A stretch of DNA of 64,000 nucleotides from Mayamaea pseudoterrestris. Lineage: Eukaryota; Bacillariophyta; Bacillariophyceae; Sellaphorales; Sellaphoraceae. The stretch is taken from positions 868,001 to 932,000 of the forward strand of contig BROI01000004.1 of assembly GCA_027923505.1 (NCBI GenBank), read 5' to 3'. Of the stretch, positions 33,400 to 44,236 are shown one piece after another. Each line of letters begins with the position of its first letter. Positions within the stretch are counted from its first letter, which is position 1. Both the position numbers and the translations under genes were made by a program. A model generated the notes under the pieces. It was not told the DNA's origin. It did no database searches and was given only the letters and a program-made list of their open reading frames with translations.

Positions 33400-35120
33400 T
33401 TACTCCCACTCAATCGTCGCCGGGGGTTTGGAGCTAATGTCATAGCACAAACGATTGATCCCTCGGACTTCATTAATGATTCGACTCGACATGCTGTCCA
33501 TCACTTCATACGGCAAATGGTAAAAGTCGGCAGTCATAAAGTCTGTCGTTTCAACGCATCGAACGGCAGCAACATTCTCGTAAGTGCGACCGTCGCCCAT
33601 GACGCCAACACTCTTGACAGGAAGCAGCACGACAAAGGCTTGCCCAATCAAACGATAGTGGCCAGACTTGTGAAGCTCCTCAATCATAATCGCATCAGCT
33701 TCTTGTAAAATCTTGACTCGTTCGGCAGTCACTTCTCCAATGATACGAATGGCAAGGCCTGGGCCGGGGAAGGGGTGACGCCATACACTTAGTTCGTCAA
33801 TGCCAAGTGCCAAGCCGAGCTCTCGCACTTCATCCTTGAACAGTTCGCGAAGAGGTTCAATCAGCTTCAAATGCATAGATGCGGGAAGGCCACCAACATT
33901 GTGATGCGTCTTGATCGTCGCCGACGGACCCTTGTACGATATGCTTTCAATGACATCCGGGTAAAGCGTTCCCTGCAGCAAGTAGTCGCATGTGCCAATG
34001 TCATCAACAATCTTCTTAGCTTCCTCCTGGAACACATCAATAAATGTTCCTCCAATAATCTTTCGCTTCTTCTCCGGATCCGTTACTCCCTTGAGCAGCT
34101 CCAGGAAACGTTCTGACGCATCCACGCACCGCAGGTTCACACCGCAGTCTTCTCGCAATCGCTTCACGACGGAAACGGCTTCATCCTTTCGGAGGCAACC
34201 ATTGTCAACCATGACGGCATGGAACCGATCGCCAATCGCTTCCTTCATCATGACAGCCGCCACTGTGGAGTCGACACCTCCACTCACTGCTCCCAATACA
34301 TGGCCATCCGGCCCCACCGTTTCCCGAACACTTTGAATAAACTCCTTTGCGTAATCGGCCATGACCCAATCCTGCTTGGCGCCAGCTACACCCACGCAAA
34401 AGTTTTCCAAAATTATTTTACCAAGTGGTGAGTGTGTGACTTCAGGATGAAACTGCAAACCCCAGGTGCGCGTCTCCAAGTTTTCAATTGCGACATATTC
34501 GGCATTGGCCGTGGCAGCGACTGCTTCAAAACCCACCGGAAGTTCCTTCAACTTGTCACCATGCGACATCCACACTTGGAACTCCTGCGGCATGTTTTGA
34601 AAGAGAATGCTGCTACAATCGGATCGCGTCCGATGAGCCATGGCCTTGCCATACTCGTGAAAGAGTCCCTGCTCGACACGTCCACCAAAAACGTGCGCCA
34701 GTTCTTGCATGCCGTAGCAAATACCTAGGACGGGAATGTTTCGCGACTTGATCAATTCCCACACTCCTTGCGACACATGTGGAGCTCCTTCTTCGTAGAC
34801 CGATGATGGTCCACCCGAAAGAATGACAGCAGTGATTTCGTGCTTGGAAAGCAAGTCGGCGTCGACCAAGCACGAGTAGAGTTCGCAGTAAATATGAAGC
34901 TCCCGAACGCGGCGAGCAATCAAATGGGAATACTGCGACCCGAAGTCGAGAATGGCGATTTGAGGCCTGCAAGAAGAGAATTATAGTATTTGGATGAGTT
35001 AGATGCCAACGAACTGCCGTTACAACAAAGCGAGTGCTATTTACTCTACATTTGCGCGTACCGATCCAGGTTTCCCAAATTGGACGCTTGTTGTAGATAC
35101 TCAGGCTCTTCAGGTGGCAT
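33400..35120 (-). CDS. guaA: GMP synthase (glutamine-hydrolysing)
   Basis: Two exons on the minus strand, 35062-35120 and 33400-34966, encode 541 residues. The exon 1 start was chosen because ATG-CCA-CCT... reaches a GTACGC donor in the phase that completes the conserved PQIAILDFGSQYSHLIARR. The enzyme makes GMP from XMP, ATP and glutamine, the last step of guanine synthesis. The glutaminase domain has the nucleophile in GICYGMQ (Cys103) and the HPE pair in LQFHPEVTHS (His193, Glu195). The synthetase P-loop is SGGVDST (about residues 248-254). The dimerisation domain carries RHPFPGPGLAIRI and ends PPATIEWE. Length and content are complete. It is divergent from the plastid PNPase gene. Confidence 0.97.
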
Positions 35121-35541
35121 ATTTATTAGATTCTACAGTAGTTTCGTCTTCGTCGTTGCAAGGTATACCGGTTGAGGCCAGTTTCATGTTCTTTGGCAAC
35201 CAAATGAAGCGATGATCGGATGGTGGTCGGCGGTCAGTCGATAATGTCTTTTCAATCCCGCCACATTTTGTATCTGAAACGTCCTTAAATCTGACCGGTT
35301 TTGAACTGTCACTGACGTGCTCCGTTTTCTTCGGCTCCACACAACGCACTCGTCGCTATCAAGTTGCAGGCTCCATCTACCTATCTCAGTTGTCACATCG
35401 TTGCAGTCGCGTACATGAGAATACTGATTTTTACTACAGAACAAATTCGGTAGACAAGACTTGTAGTCGTGTGATTTTCAGACTAGCAACTTCACGCTTG
35501 CTTAGCTATACTCCATCTTCCATCTGCCGACATCGGACATC
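35121..35541. promoter_or_regulatory. Divergent upstream region, GMP synthase and PNPase
   Basis: 421 bp between the two start codons. A partial palindrome TACCGGTT occurs near 35166. No coding sequence is convincing. The regulatory role is inferred from the divergent layout. Confidence 0.4.
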
Positions 35542-38139
35542 ATGATAAAATTCTTTGCATTGGCGTTTACTCTTTGTCTCTTGACGCCCATTGACTCCTT
35601 TTCCATTCAGTCTGGCAATGCATGTCGATCGAGGATACCTTCCTTACTGCGAGCCTCCTCGTCCAAATCATCTCCTTACTATTCCATCGAAACATCCTTG
35701 ACAGGACCAGGCAATAATCCAGTTCATACATTGACCTTTCATAGTCTCCCTCATTCAGAAACTGATGAAGTACAGCATGCAAGCAACGACGACGAGGTCA
35801 TTCATCCATTACAGTCTGCAATAAGCAACACCCAAGCCATTGTCATTGAAACAGGCAAAATTGGTCGACAAGCAGCAGGAGCCGTCACACTCACAAGAGG
35901 TGATACCGTCTTGTACGCAACAGCAGCTCGCGAAAAGGACGCCAAGGAAAGTCTAGACTTTGTTCCACTTTCCGTAGACTACCAGGAGCGCTTTAGCTCA
36001 GCTGGTTTGACGAGTGGATCCTTTCACAAGCGCGACGGTCGACCCGCCGAGCATGAAATATTGACGGCCCGACTCATGGATCGGCCGCTTCGACCACTGA
36101 TTGCGCCGTCATGGCGACACGAAACGCAACTACTAGCGTGGGTGCTGAGCTACGATGGAGTCAGGTCGTGTGATACATTGGCTGTTGTCGCGGCCTCGAC
36201 AGCCATGTACTTGTCGGATATTCCACTGCTAAAGCCAGTGGCGGCGGTGCAAGTGGGAATGATGGAAATGGAAGCAACAAGTGATGCCAGCGGAAAGGGG
36301 TACAAATTCATTCTTAACCCGACGATGGAGCAAATGGAGTCATCGAGACTGAACTTGGTCATTGCCGGCACCGAAGAAGATGTCCTCATGATCGAGGGCG
36401 CTGCTGACTTTTTGCCAGAGGAAGTGTTCCTGGAAGCTATTGAATTTGGACAGGACGTCATTCGAGTGCTATGTCAGGGCATTCAGGAGTTTGCCGACGT
36501 CGTAGGGACTGAACCTAAAACGATGCAAAGCAGTGATGACTTGTCACAAACATTGGCAAACATACAGCAGCGCGTTAATGAAGTCATGACGGAGCAAGTC
36601 GATGCCATGTATAGTACTGATGGCGACAAGGCAGCCAAGGGGCAGCTCATGAGTGAGTGCTACGCATCTGTCATTGAAATTCTCGCAGACGAATTTCCCG
36701 GTCAGGAAGTGGCCATCAAGTCAGCTTTGAAGGAGCTGCTGAGTCGACGCATGTACTATCGCGCCAAGAAGGAAGGTCTTCGCTGTGATAATAGACAGCT
36801 TGATCAGATTCGCGATCTATATATAGAAGCTGGTCTTTTGCCCCGAGTGCATGGGTCGGCTCTTTTTACGCGAGGAGAAACGCAAACGATCGCCACAACA
36901 ACCTTGGGCGACGCTGGAATGCGACAAAAGATTGACAAGATTGACGGAATGACCGAAAAGCGATTTTACTTGCAGTATACCTTTCCACCTAGTTGCGTCG
37001 GCGAGACTGGTCGCGTGGGCGCACCTGGAAGACGTGAAGTTGGGCATGGAAATCTGGCAGAGCGGGCCTTGATTCCAACGCTACCTTCGGAAGCAGAGTT
37101 TCCCTATACAATCCGCCTTGAGTCACTCATCACCGAATCTCATGGCTCGAGTTCCATGGCGAGTGTTTGTGGAGGCTGTTTATCGCTAATGGATGCTGGG
37201 GTGCCGATCAAGCGGCCGGTGGCAGGTATTGCCATGGGTATGCTTCTTGACCACAAGGACAGTTCGTCGGACGAAGGCATTATTTTGTCGGATATATCGG
37301 GAACTGAGGATGCGCTTGGAATGATGGACTTTAAAGTTGCTGGAGACCGCGACGGAATTACTACGTTCCAGCTGGATATCAAGTGCGAAGGCTTAACGCT
37401 GTCAACTATGCAGAGGGCCTTAGAGCAAGCTCGAGTCGGCCGCCTACACTTGCTGGACGAAATGGAAAAGGCTCTGCCAGCAACGCGAGACCAATTGCCA
37501 TCAACAGTGCCGAAAATGGCTACCTTCTTTATTGCGCCAGATTGCGTCGGTAAGCTCATAGGTCCTGGAGGAAAGCAGATCCGTGCCGTAATCGAAGACT
37601 TTAGCCTAGTTAACCTGGACGTGAACGATGTGGGTCGCGTTCAAATGTCATCTTTCGACAGCTCCAAGCTCACAGAAGCCGAGGAATTTGTCAAAAAGCT
37701 CGTCGAGGCCAAGGGTGGTCCCAAAGAGAAGAAGGAACGAGCTGCGTATCAAGGCCCACCGCCAGTAGAGGGAGAAATCTATACTGGCAAAATTACTGGT
37801 ATCCATGCCTTTGGGGTCTTTGTCGAGATATTACCAGGTGCCGAAGATGGTTCATATCCCGGCTTGGAAGGTCTATGTCATGTCTCTGAGTTGGCCAAAG
37901 ACCGTGTCCGAAACTGTGAAGCATATATCAAGAGCATGGGCGTGGAAGAGCTCACCGTTAAATATATAGGGACAACAAAAGGCAAGGTTCAATTGAGCCG
38001 AAGAGCTACTTTTGATGATCGTAGTGGCAGTAGCCGAGGCCAGGAAGGAGATGCGCCGCCGAACGGTGCCCAAGGCAAAATGAGCGACGATGAAGCGGCA
38101 ATTATCGCGAAAGCCATCGAAAAGGTGGCCGAGCTATAA
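35542..38139 (+). CDS. Polyribonucleotide nucleotidyltransferase (PNPase), plastid-targeted
   Basis: Single exon, 865 residues. A signal peptide (MIKFFALAFTLCLLTPI) is followed by DSFSIQ and a Ser-rich basic stretch, the pattern of bipartite plastid leaders with an S-F motif. The mature enzyme has two RNase PH domains (first near GKIGRQAAGAVTLTRGDT, second from about residue 435 with GRVGAPGRREVGHG). A KH domain begins near residue 660 (GKLIGPGGKQIRAVIED) and an S1 domain near 743 (GEIYTGKITGIHAFGVFVE). The enzyme degrades RNA phosphorolytically and can add heteropolymeric tails; organellar forms mature and turn over organelle mRNAs. Plastid rather than mitochondrial location is inferred from the leader. 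Confidence 0.94.
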   Translation: MIKFFALAFTLCLLTPIDSFSIQSGNACRSRIPSLLRASSSKSSPYYSIETSLTGPGNNPVHTLTFHSLPHSETDEVQHASNDDEVIHPLQSAISNTQAIVIETGKIGRQAAGAVTLTRGDTVLYATAAREKDAKESLDFVPLSVDYQERFSSAGLTSGSFHKRDGRPAEHEILTARLMDRPLRPLIAPSWRHETQLLAWVLSYDGVRSCDTLAVVAASTAMYLSDIPLLKPVAAVQVGMMEMEATSDASGKGYKFILNPTMEQMESSRLNLVIAGTEEDVLMIEGAADFLPEEVFLEAIEFGQDVIRVLCQGIQEFADVVGTEPKTMQSSDDLSQTLANIQQRVNEVMTEQVDAMYSTDGDKAAKGQLMSECYASVIEILADEFPGQEVAIKSALKELLSRRMYYRAKKEGLRCDNRQLDQIRDLYIEAGLLPRVHGSALFTRGETQTIATTTLGDAGMRQKIDKIDGMTEKRFYLQYTFPPSCVGETGRVGAPGRREVGHGNLAERALIPTLPSEAEFPYTIRLESLITESHGSSSMASVCGGCLSLMDAGVPIKRPVAGIAMGMLLDHKDSSSDEGIILSDISGTEDALGMMDFKVAGDRDGITTFQLDIKCEGLTLSTMQRALEQARVGRLHLLDEMEKALPATRDQLPSTVPKMATFFIAPDCVGKLIGPGGKQIRAVIEDFSLVNLDVNDVGRVQMSSFDSSKLTEAEEFVKKLVEAKGGPKEKKERAAYQGPPPVEGEIYTGKITGIHAFGVFVEILPGAEDGSYPGLEGLCHVSELAKDRVRNCEAYIKSMGVEELTVKYIGTTKGKVQLSRRATFDDRSGSSRGQEGDAPPNGAQGKMSDDEAAIIAKAIEKVAEL

Positions 38140-38464
38140 TTATAGAAATTGCAAAAATGGTGTAAATTTAGTAACATTCATTCGATCGTAAGTGTCTTTT
38201 CAAATCCTTTCTGCCGCAATATGCCTGCATTCGAGTGTCAAGTGCTCGTGAACCAATACATCATTAAAACGCGTTGTGTCTACCGACCACCTTGAAGCTT
38301 GTGCCTCGAACAATGTTTGCAGGCGGAGTCCTGTCATCCTTTATTCAACAAATCATCGAGTCAGCGCGCAACGCCCGTCATGCCGCTCAAAGGAACCCAT
38401 GTGCCAAGGTCGTACCAACTAACATTTGGCAGCTAACCGTCTCGTGAAACATTCTAAATAGTAG
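38140..38464. other. Convergent intergenic region, 325 bp
   Basis: This lies between the 3' ends of the PNPase (plus) and the DUF6824 protein (minus). No gene or strong repeat is seen. Confidence 0.5.
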
Positions 38465-39688
38465 TTATCTTCTGCATACACTCTGTGATATTTCAACTAT
38501 GTCGGGCAATGAGCTGACGGAGCTATCGTAAACTCTCCAAATGGGAGGAGGAGACGATGGCAATGAGCCGGGCGAATGAGGCTCCGATTGAGGCCGCTTC
38601 AGCGGCGGTGGCAGACTCGACGTTTGGTGTACGTGCGAAAACGGCGTCTCAACCGGAAAATGCGAGATTGTACCATATGGCGACTCTGGCGACATGGGCA
38701 ATGGCGCATGGCATGCGCTGGTCGGCGTGACTCGCTGCTGATGCTCATGACTCCGGTATTGAGACGACGATGCCATTTTTCCCTTTGGCTTTCGCCGTTG
38801 GCTTATACACGTTGGAATAGGCTGTGGTGTTGCTTTGCGAAACACATGTTTCAAGGACGGCGGCACAAATACTTGCTGCATGCAAATCGAATTGTTGGAT
38901 GCCGGCGTGGTTGATACCGACGCCAATGACTCGGAAACAACCGTCGGAGCAGCCGACTTGTCTTCCGTAAACACAGACAGTGATCCAGTGTCGCTCGTAT
39001 GCGAATGATTCGATGCATCCATTTCTCGAAACGCTTCAAGCGTCCTGTCAATGCTTTTCGTCACGCCAATGTCGTTCCACAACCCCGTCATGGAGTCTCG
39101 CACGAGAAAGCGACCAGGCGGCTTGGCAGAGTGAATCAAGTCCACAATGCTTCTCGCAAAATCTTGTCGTTGCTTTGTGGATAGACGAACGTAGGCGTCT
39201 CGATTCGCAGCCACCAGCGCCCGAAGGTTGCGATTACCCACGTGCTGGCTCGGACAATCACTGCTGCCGCCGCTTCGTTCGTGAGCTTGCTGCGTCCCAC
39301 GACTGCACAATACGTCGTTGCAATGAATGTGGCATGTTTCAATATTGTTCATTGGTAAAGACGATGCTTTGGAAGCTGCCTGCTGCGAGTCTTGTTCCGA
39401 AATGGGCATGAAAATGTATGATTCGTCGTCGTCATCTTGCTCGTAAACGCTAGAACTGCTTGCTGGAGGCGTGACGCAGCTCATGATGGGTGACATGATG
39501 CCGTGCATGAGCGTCTGCATGTTTTTGGGTATCGAGTAGGATGTGGTGGGTGACTTGACGGTGTTGTGGAATCGGTCTCGCCAATTAAATGTTGGAGAAC
39601 GTTCAGCGGACGATTTCATGTCAATAGACGAATTTCCACACGACAGTGGAGACTGATCTCCACATCTCCACCATGATTGTGTCGGCAT
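38465..39688 (-). CDS. DUF6824-domain protein
   Basis: Single exon, 407 residues from the ATG at 39688. The frame stays open for 148 more codons upstream to an ATG at 40132. That extension has leader-like composition (it translates a GCTC microsatellite as SLARSLA), so the shorter start is preferred. The recognisable domain starts at HCNDVLCSRGTQ. It continues with NRNLRALVAANRDAYV, RQDFARSIVDLIH and GRFLVRDSMTGLWNDIG, and ends in an ALREA-like helix (RTLEAFREM). This is the DUF6824 pattern, a domain greatly expanded in diatoms and other stramenopiles. Its biochemical role is not established. Low-complexity Ser/Pro-rich regions flank it, as in transcription-associated proteins. Confidence 0.8.
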   Translation of the reverse strand: MPTQSWWRCGDQSPLSCGNSSIDMKSSAERSPTFNWRDRFHNTVKSPTTSYSIPKNMQTLMHGIMSPIMSCVTPPASSSSVYEQDDDDESYIFMPISEQDSQQAASKASSLPMNNIETCHIHCNDVLCSRGTQQAHERSGGSSDCPSQHVGNRNLRALVAANRDAYVRLSTKQRQDFARSIVDLIHSAKPPGRFLVRDSMTGLWNDIGVTKSIDRTLEAFREMDASNHSHTSDTGSLSVFTEDKSAAPTVVSESLASVSTTPASNNSICMQQVFVPPSLKHVFRKATPQPIPTCISQRRKPKGKMASSSQYRSHEHQQRVTPTSACHAPLPMSPESPYGTISHFPVETPFSHVHQTSSLPPPLKRPQSEPHSPGSLPSSPPPIWRVYDSSVSSLPDIVEISQSVCRR

Positions 39689-40563
39689 GCTTGAGCTTAC
39701 GTTTCGTTTGCTTTCCGTTTTTAGCGACAATACCGCTGGTGGAGGTGTGTGACTCGTGAGTTGATGATGAGCGAGCGAGCGAGCGAGCGACCCGAAGAAA
39801 ATGACAGTTATACAACAATCAAGCCAGAAAGTTTGTAGGCCAATGAATGTTTCCACTTGTCCAGGGTAACTAATTGATGTTTGAACCTTTCTTCTTGCAT
39901 TCTGGTGGTCGTGGAGAGGAAACATTTCGGGATCGTCGCACATGCGGGCATCAAAATTTCGTCGGAAACACGACCCAATGTCGGAGCGCGACTGCAAAAT
40001 GCTAGGAGCGACGATTCGACTTATTTTTATTTTTATGCTAGGGCAGTCTTTTACCGACCCTTTCGCGCAATTTACCTGTACTTGTACTACGGATATAGCA
40101 TCTTTCGTATCAATGGGTGCATAACATGCCATTACAGTAGCCTAAGCAGCATCTACTTCCAACAAGTGCACATGAAGATGCATTAAACACCAAATCATCG
40201 ACACGAACTTGTCTTGCTTCCGTTCCGGCAATTCACTTTGCCGCTACATGATATGCATCGCACATGAAGGCACTCACGTTTGTCATACCATCGAATATTT
40301 TTATACCCGGTTGGAGAAGCCTGCTGCGACTTGCCATGGGCCACTCGGTTCGATTACCGATTCAAGGTGCGAGAATGATAAATCGTCCAGTCAGTGTCGT
40401 AGATGAGCAACGCGCCATTCGAATCCGCAACATCATTATTGTGTGGCTAGTTTCATTCGATTTGGGGGAACTGATACAAATTATACTTTCCATTGCAAAC
40501 TTATATTATTTACAAATTCAATTCCTGCCCAAGCTCTACGGAAAAAGCACTAGCCAAACTCGC
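39689..40563. other. Intergenic region, 875 bp, upstream of DUF6824 gene
   Basis: It includes the probable long leader of the DUF6824 gene, with a (GAGC)n microsatellite at about 39771-39790, and the 3' flank of the multi-pass protein. A plus-strand frame 40264-40767 overlaps the neighbouring gene and shows no recognisable protein. Confidence 0.4.
39771..39790. repeat. GAGC microsatellite
   Basis: The tetranucleotide GAGC is repeated about four to five times in the putative 5' leader of the DUF6824 gene. Confidence 0.8.
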
Positions 40564-42756
40564 TTAGAAATTGTCCAAAAGACTTCCTACCATGCGGCCA
40601 CCAAGCTCCTGCAACTCCGCTTCCAGCTCCTCGTCACTATCATGCTCCTCCTTCAAGAAAGGATTGTCGGGCACCGTTTTATGCGTCGAATCCAAACACA
40701 TAGTGTTGTACGAGCGTGGCTGCGGCGCAAACTCACGCGAAGAAGCAGTGCCCAATCCTCCGTATGATCGCGATGGCGGCGGCAGCAATGCAAAAGTGTT
40801 TCCTGTATTGCTAGACTCCAGCGATGATGGACCTAGGCTAGGCGTGCCGACACCATTGCCATCTCGCTGCTGCGTCGGAATTTCGCAAGAAATTCCTGGA
40901 GGCGGCGGAAAGTCGCTGTATCGTTGCGGGCTTGGCGTTAAGATGCTGCTATTCCATACGGAAGGAGAATCAGAAGTGTGGATGTTTAAGTAAGACGTGC
41001 CCTCCGCCGCTGTCGAAGTATAAAAGCCCAAATCACAAGAGACGGGAGTTGCAAATGGCGAAGAAATTGCATTAATCTCATTTTCCTGCGATGGGCTTTT
41101 CCAAAGAGTATTCTCTGCATTCACACGCAAAGGAGAAATGGATGGTACTGGCGATGAAAGAGCCATGCGGACCTGGTTTGCCTCGAGATATGACGAAACA
41201 GGCGGATACTCCGATGCAAATGACAATATCTGCTTATTGTCGTTTGGCGGCGTCGGTGCAACGGGCAATCCAGGTGGAGTTGACACTGTGTTTCTTTCTT
41301 GCCAAACTCTCGACTTTGTAGGAATAGCCGTTGTTGCATGACTTGTCTTGCGAGCCTGTTTTCGTTCCAGCATTCGATGTGGTGTGACTGCTCGACGGGC
41401 TTGATTCGAACGGTGCGCAGTCGTTCTTCCAAGATCTAGCGCCGTAGGAGCAACCTTAAAGTTGTTCCTTGCTGATAATGACTGGTCCGCTGTACTCTTT
41501 GGCGGCGTACTGCAAATCGCCGCTCTACTGAATCCTGGTGGCGGGGGTATATCGACTGCTTTAGTTGGTGCTTGAAACCGATCGGATACGCATGAACTCG
41601 GCTGATATGTTGTTGTTGTCGTTGCTGCGTCGTTCAATGTAGGAAAGTTCGATGAATGCCAGGCTGATTGGGATGTGCTCGTTGCTCTGGCGTGCGTCTC
41701 AGCTGGTAGTTCCTTCGGGGATGACGAAATTTGTGGCTCGTTGGACAAATCGACAGACAATGGCGATATCCGTGCCGATTCATCCGACAGCGTGGGCAGT
41801 ACTTCGTCATTGTTTGATAGCTTCCTTTCATTAATAAGTAAGACGTTTGCAACAGTCTTAGCGAGTGGTTGTGACTGGAATGGCAAAGGTGGTGCATCAC
41901 GACAATCGATGGGCATGTATTCAAATGTTTGAACATTCTCTTGCCTTGCCGCAGCATGCTTATTCGAGCACGGCCGTAATCGATTGTTGACTTTTGGTCC
42001 ATGAGATTTCTTTCGCCTTCTCTTGCCATGTTTATGCTCGGTAGCGTCGTGATATTGAAGGTGCAGTTTAGGTCTGGGCGATAATGCCCTATGCAAAACG
42101 TAGGCAAAGCCAAAGAGCCCGATAAACACACTCGTTGCCATGATGGTAGAAAGAATGGTTCCAAAGTTATTGACGAGTATAGACCAGACCGTCGAAGACT
42201 CCCTAATCGCTATGACCACGCAATCGCTACGAGTGGAAGTAAAAAAGTGAGATTACCTGTACAGACCACGCAACTTCCTCCCATTCTCCACGTCAACACA
42301 ACTAAACATCAATGTCAATCTCACTCACCCAGCCCTTCGAAAAATAATCCACGTATATCCCTCTGGCTGTAGTACAATGGCGACGACTGTCAAGGATGCT
42401 AGGAGCGTCAAGGCTGGCGGCCATGCGTTGAAGTATTGCGGAAGGTCAATGATAAATTGCAGCGGCAACGATAGTAGTCGCAAGAGCTCAGCATGCCAAA
42501 CACAGCCAGCTGTTATAAAGGAGACCAAGACGGATGATGAAAGGGCTTCCCAAATGTCAATGTATGGAAGAGACAAAGCCATTGGCTGTTCTTCATTCGT
42601 GCATGATGTTTCCAACCCATCGTCGTCGTCATCATCATCGACATCTTCGTCCCAAGAAACGGTAGTCGTAGGCGATGCTCGTTGCAGCTCCTCAAAGCGC
42701 AAGATAGCATCAGAAGATTTTACCGCGTCGTCCGAGGCAAAGGAGGTGCGACTCAT
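40564..42756 (-). CDS. Multi-pass membrane protein with long disordered tail, unknown
   Basis: Two exons on the minus strand, 42329-42756 and 40564-42226, encode 696 residues. The donor GGGTGAGTG and acceptor CTCGTAG join in phase 2 and restore an open frame (FRRAGDCVVIAIRES). Exon 1 starts at ATG 42756 in a CACCATGA context and carries an acidic run (DEDVDDDDDDD). It is followed by two hydrophobic helices (SSVLVSFITAGCVW; ALTLLASLTVVAIVL). Exon 2 begins with an amphipathic stretch and one more helix (MATSVFIGLFGFAYVLH). After that comes a basic patch (GKRRRKKSHG) and a 480-residue Ser/Pro/Thr-rich tail. I do not recognise the family. Alternatively exon 2 could be a separate gene starting at its own ATG 42141, but the phase-matched intron argues for one gene. 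Confidence 0.6.
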
Positions 42757-43361
42757 GGTGCACCGAGGTCGTTGCGAGCGTTGGTGTTCAGCACCAACAA
42801 CTACTCCAGCAATCTCGGCAGGTTTTGCGACGTTTCGCACTTTCAAGACTTTACAACGTTTCAACTGAAGCAAACAGTAAACGCGTAGGGCGAATTTACT
42901 AAAAAAAGAAAAGAGGCTGTCGTCACAGAGTTGATGCCGACCAAGAACTATGATGGCAATTGTTCCTCCGCGCATCCACACCAGGGTTTCGTCTCACATC
43001 GGGAATGAAAAGGAGTTTCATTCTCATGACGCATTTTTCACTGCTTTTTGACGCATTTTCGTAGTATTTTGTAAAGCCTTTCATTATTACTTGTTTCATG
43101 CAATTGCCTTATGACGCACTTTTCACTGCGTGACAGAAGAGCGCGGTCTCACTCGACGTCGCCACCATCATGAGCGCAGCTTTTCAGCTAATTCCTTCGG
43201 TATAGCCTGTAGATCACACACTAGAAAGGGCTCTACTCGCTTGCAAGTGATTCAAGTGATTTGCAGTGTAGACATCTATATTTTCGTTCGAAAAACTAAA
43301 GTTACGAACAACTTTTCGACCTGCGCGCTTTTACATCGATAGGCCATCCGAAATCCGCATA
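42757..43361. promoter_or_regulatory. Divergent upstream region with TGACGCA repeats
   Basis: 605 bp between two divergent genes. It contains an imperfect direct repeat, TGACGCATTTTTCACTGC at 43027-43044 and TGACGCACTTTTCACTGC at 43112-43129 (17 of 18 identical), plus TGACGCATTTTC at 43049-43060. TGACGC matches the core of bZIP/CRE-like sites. Function is inferred. Confidence 0.5.
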
Positions 43362-44236
43362 ATGTCGGTTCTTCGCGACTGGATTCTCATGCCAACCATG
43401 TCTCCCCTTATGAATAACATATGTGTGTCGCAGTTGCATCTAATATTGTATAAAATTGCCTTCGTGAGGCTTTCGCAACGACGGAGCAATAGTCGACCTT
43501 ACAAAATGCATCACGTTTCGCGAGAATTGCTGCAAATATTGTCGGGAGCAAGCACCGTCATGCTTTGGCCACTGTATGATACGAGCGACGATTGGAGTTG
43601 GAGGTTGAATGTCATTCTTCCTTGCGTCGTGGCTGCGCGGCTGTCTTACAAGGTATGACATTATTATGATTCATTCGCAACAATGTGACAGAAGACAGAA
43701 GGCAGCAGACTCTTGCAGACGAAGCATCTTGGCTCACTCTGTCTTCTCCTTTTTACCTATAAAAGGGCTATTTTGTAGCATCCAGTGATGATGTGGAAGT
43801 GCAGCTTGTTTCCCGCAGTTCATCGCCTTCGGAACTGCTCTTTGGTCCGCTCCATTTTGCTCTCATCCTCGTTTGGCTCGGCTTGTACGAGTTTCGTACG
43901 CTTCATTCCGCAATCATTGTCGCCGCAGTTGGAATTGGAGACGCGCTCGCTCCAATTCTTGGGCATTGGTGCGGGAGACATTCGTATCAGTCGCCACTGG
44001 CTGCACGGAAGACCATGGAGGGAAGTTTATGTGGTGTTTTTCTCGGAACTGTGACTGGGAGTTACCTGTTTCTGTACGCAAATAGTTTGCCATTGCCGCC
44101 GCTGCGGATTGTGCTGGTATATGGCTTCTTGGCGGCTTTACTGGAGGGTACAGCTTGGAAGGGGATGGACAATATGGTTGTGGCCGTGGTCATGCACTTG
44201 GCCATTAACAAAATTCAAGATTGGATGCCAGCGTGA
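43362..44236 (+). CDS. Dolichol/phytol kinase-like CTP-dependent lipid kinase
   Basis: Two exons, 43362-43652 and 43766-44236, encode 253 residues. The acceptor AAAAG at 43761-43765 is chosen over the nearer-looking GTAG at 43775-43778 because only it keeps the conserved frame (SYKGYFVASSDD). The protein is hydrophobic with about six membrane segments. The family signature is present: GIGDALAPILGHWCGRH, then a spacer and RKTMEGSLCGVFLGTV. This is the GD.......G...G.......KT.EGS pattern of the phosphatidate cytidylyltransferase/dolichol kinase/phytol kinase (VTE5) superfamily. Such enzymes phosphorylate a polyprenol or prenyl alcohol with CTP. Which lipid is used cannot be decided. The N-terminus (MSVLRDWILMP) is not a clear plastid leader. 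Confidence 0.75.

Noticed and set aside
40264-40767. 167-codon plus-strand frame
   Set aside because: It overlaps the 3' end of the minus-strand membrane protein, with no recognisable domain; it looks like a shadow.
43779-43800. Acceptor at 43778 for the lipid-kinase gene
   Set aside because: It shifts the conserved kinase frame; the AG at 43764-43765 keeps it.
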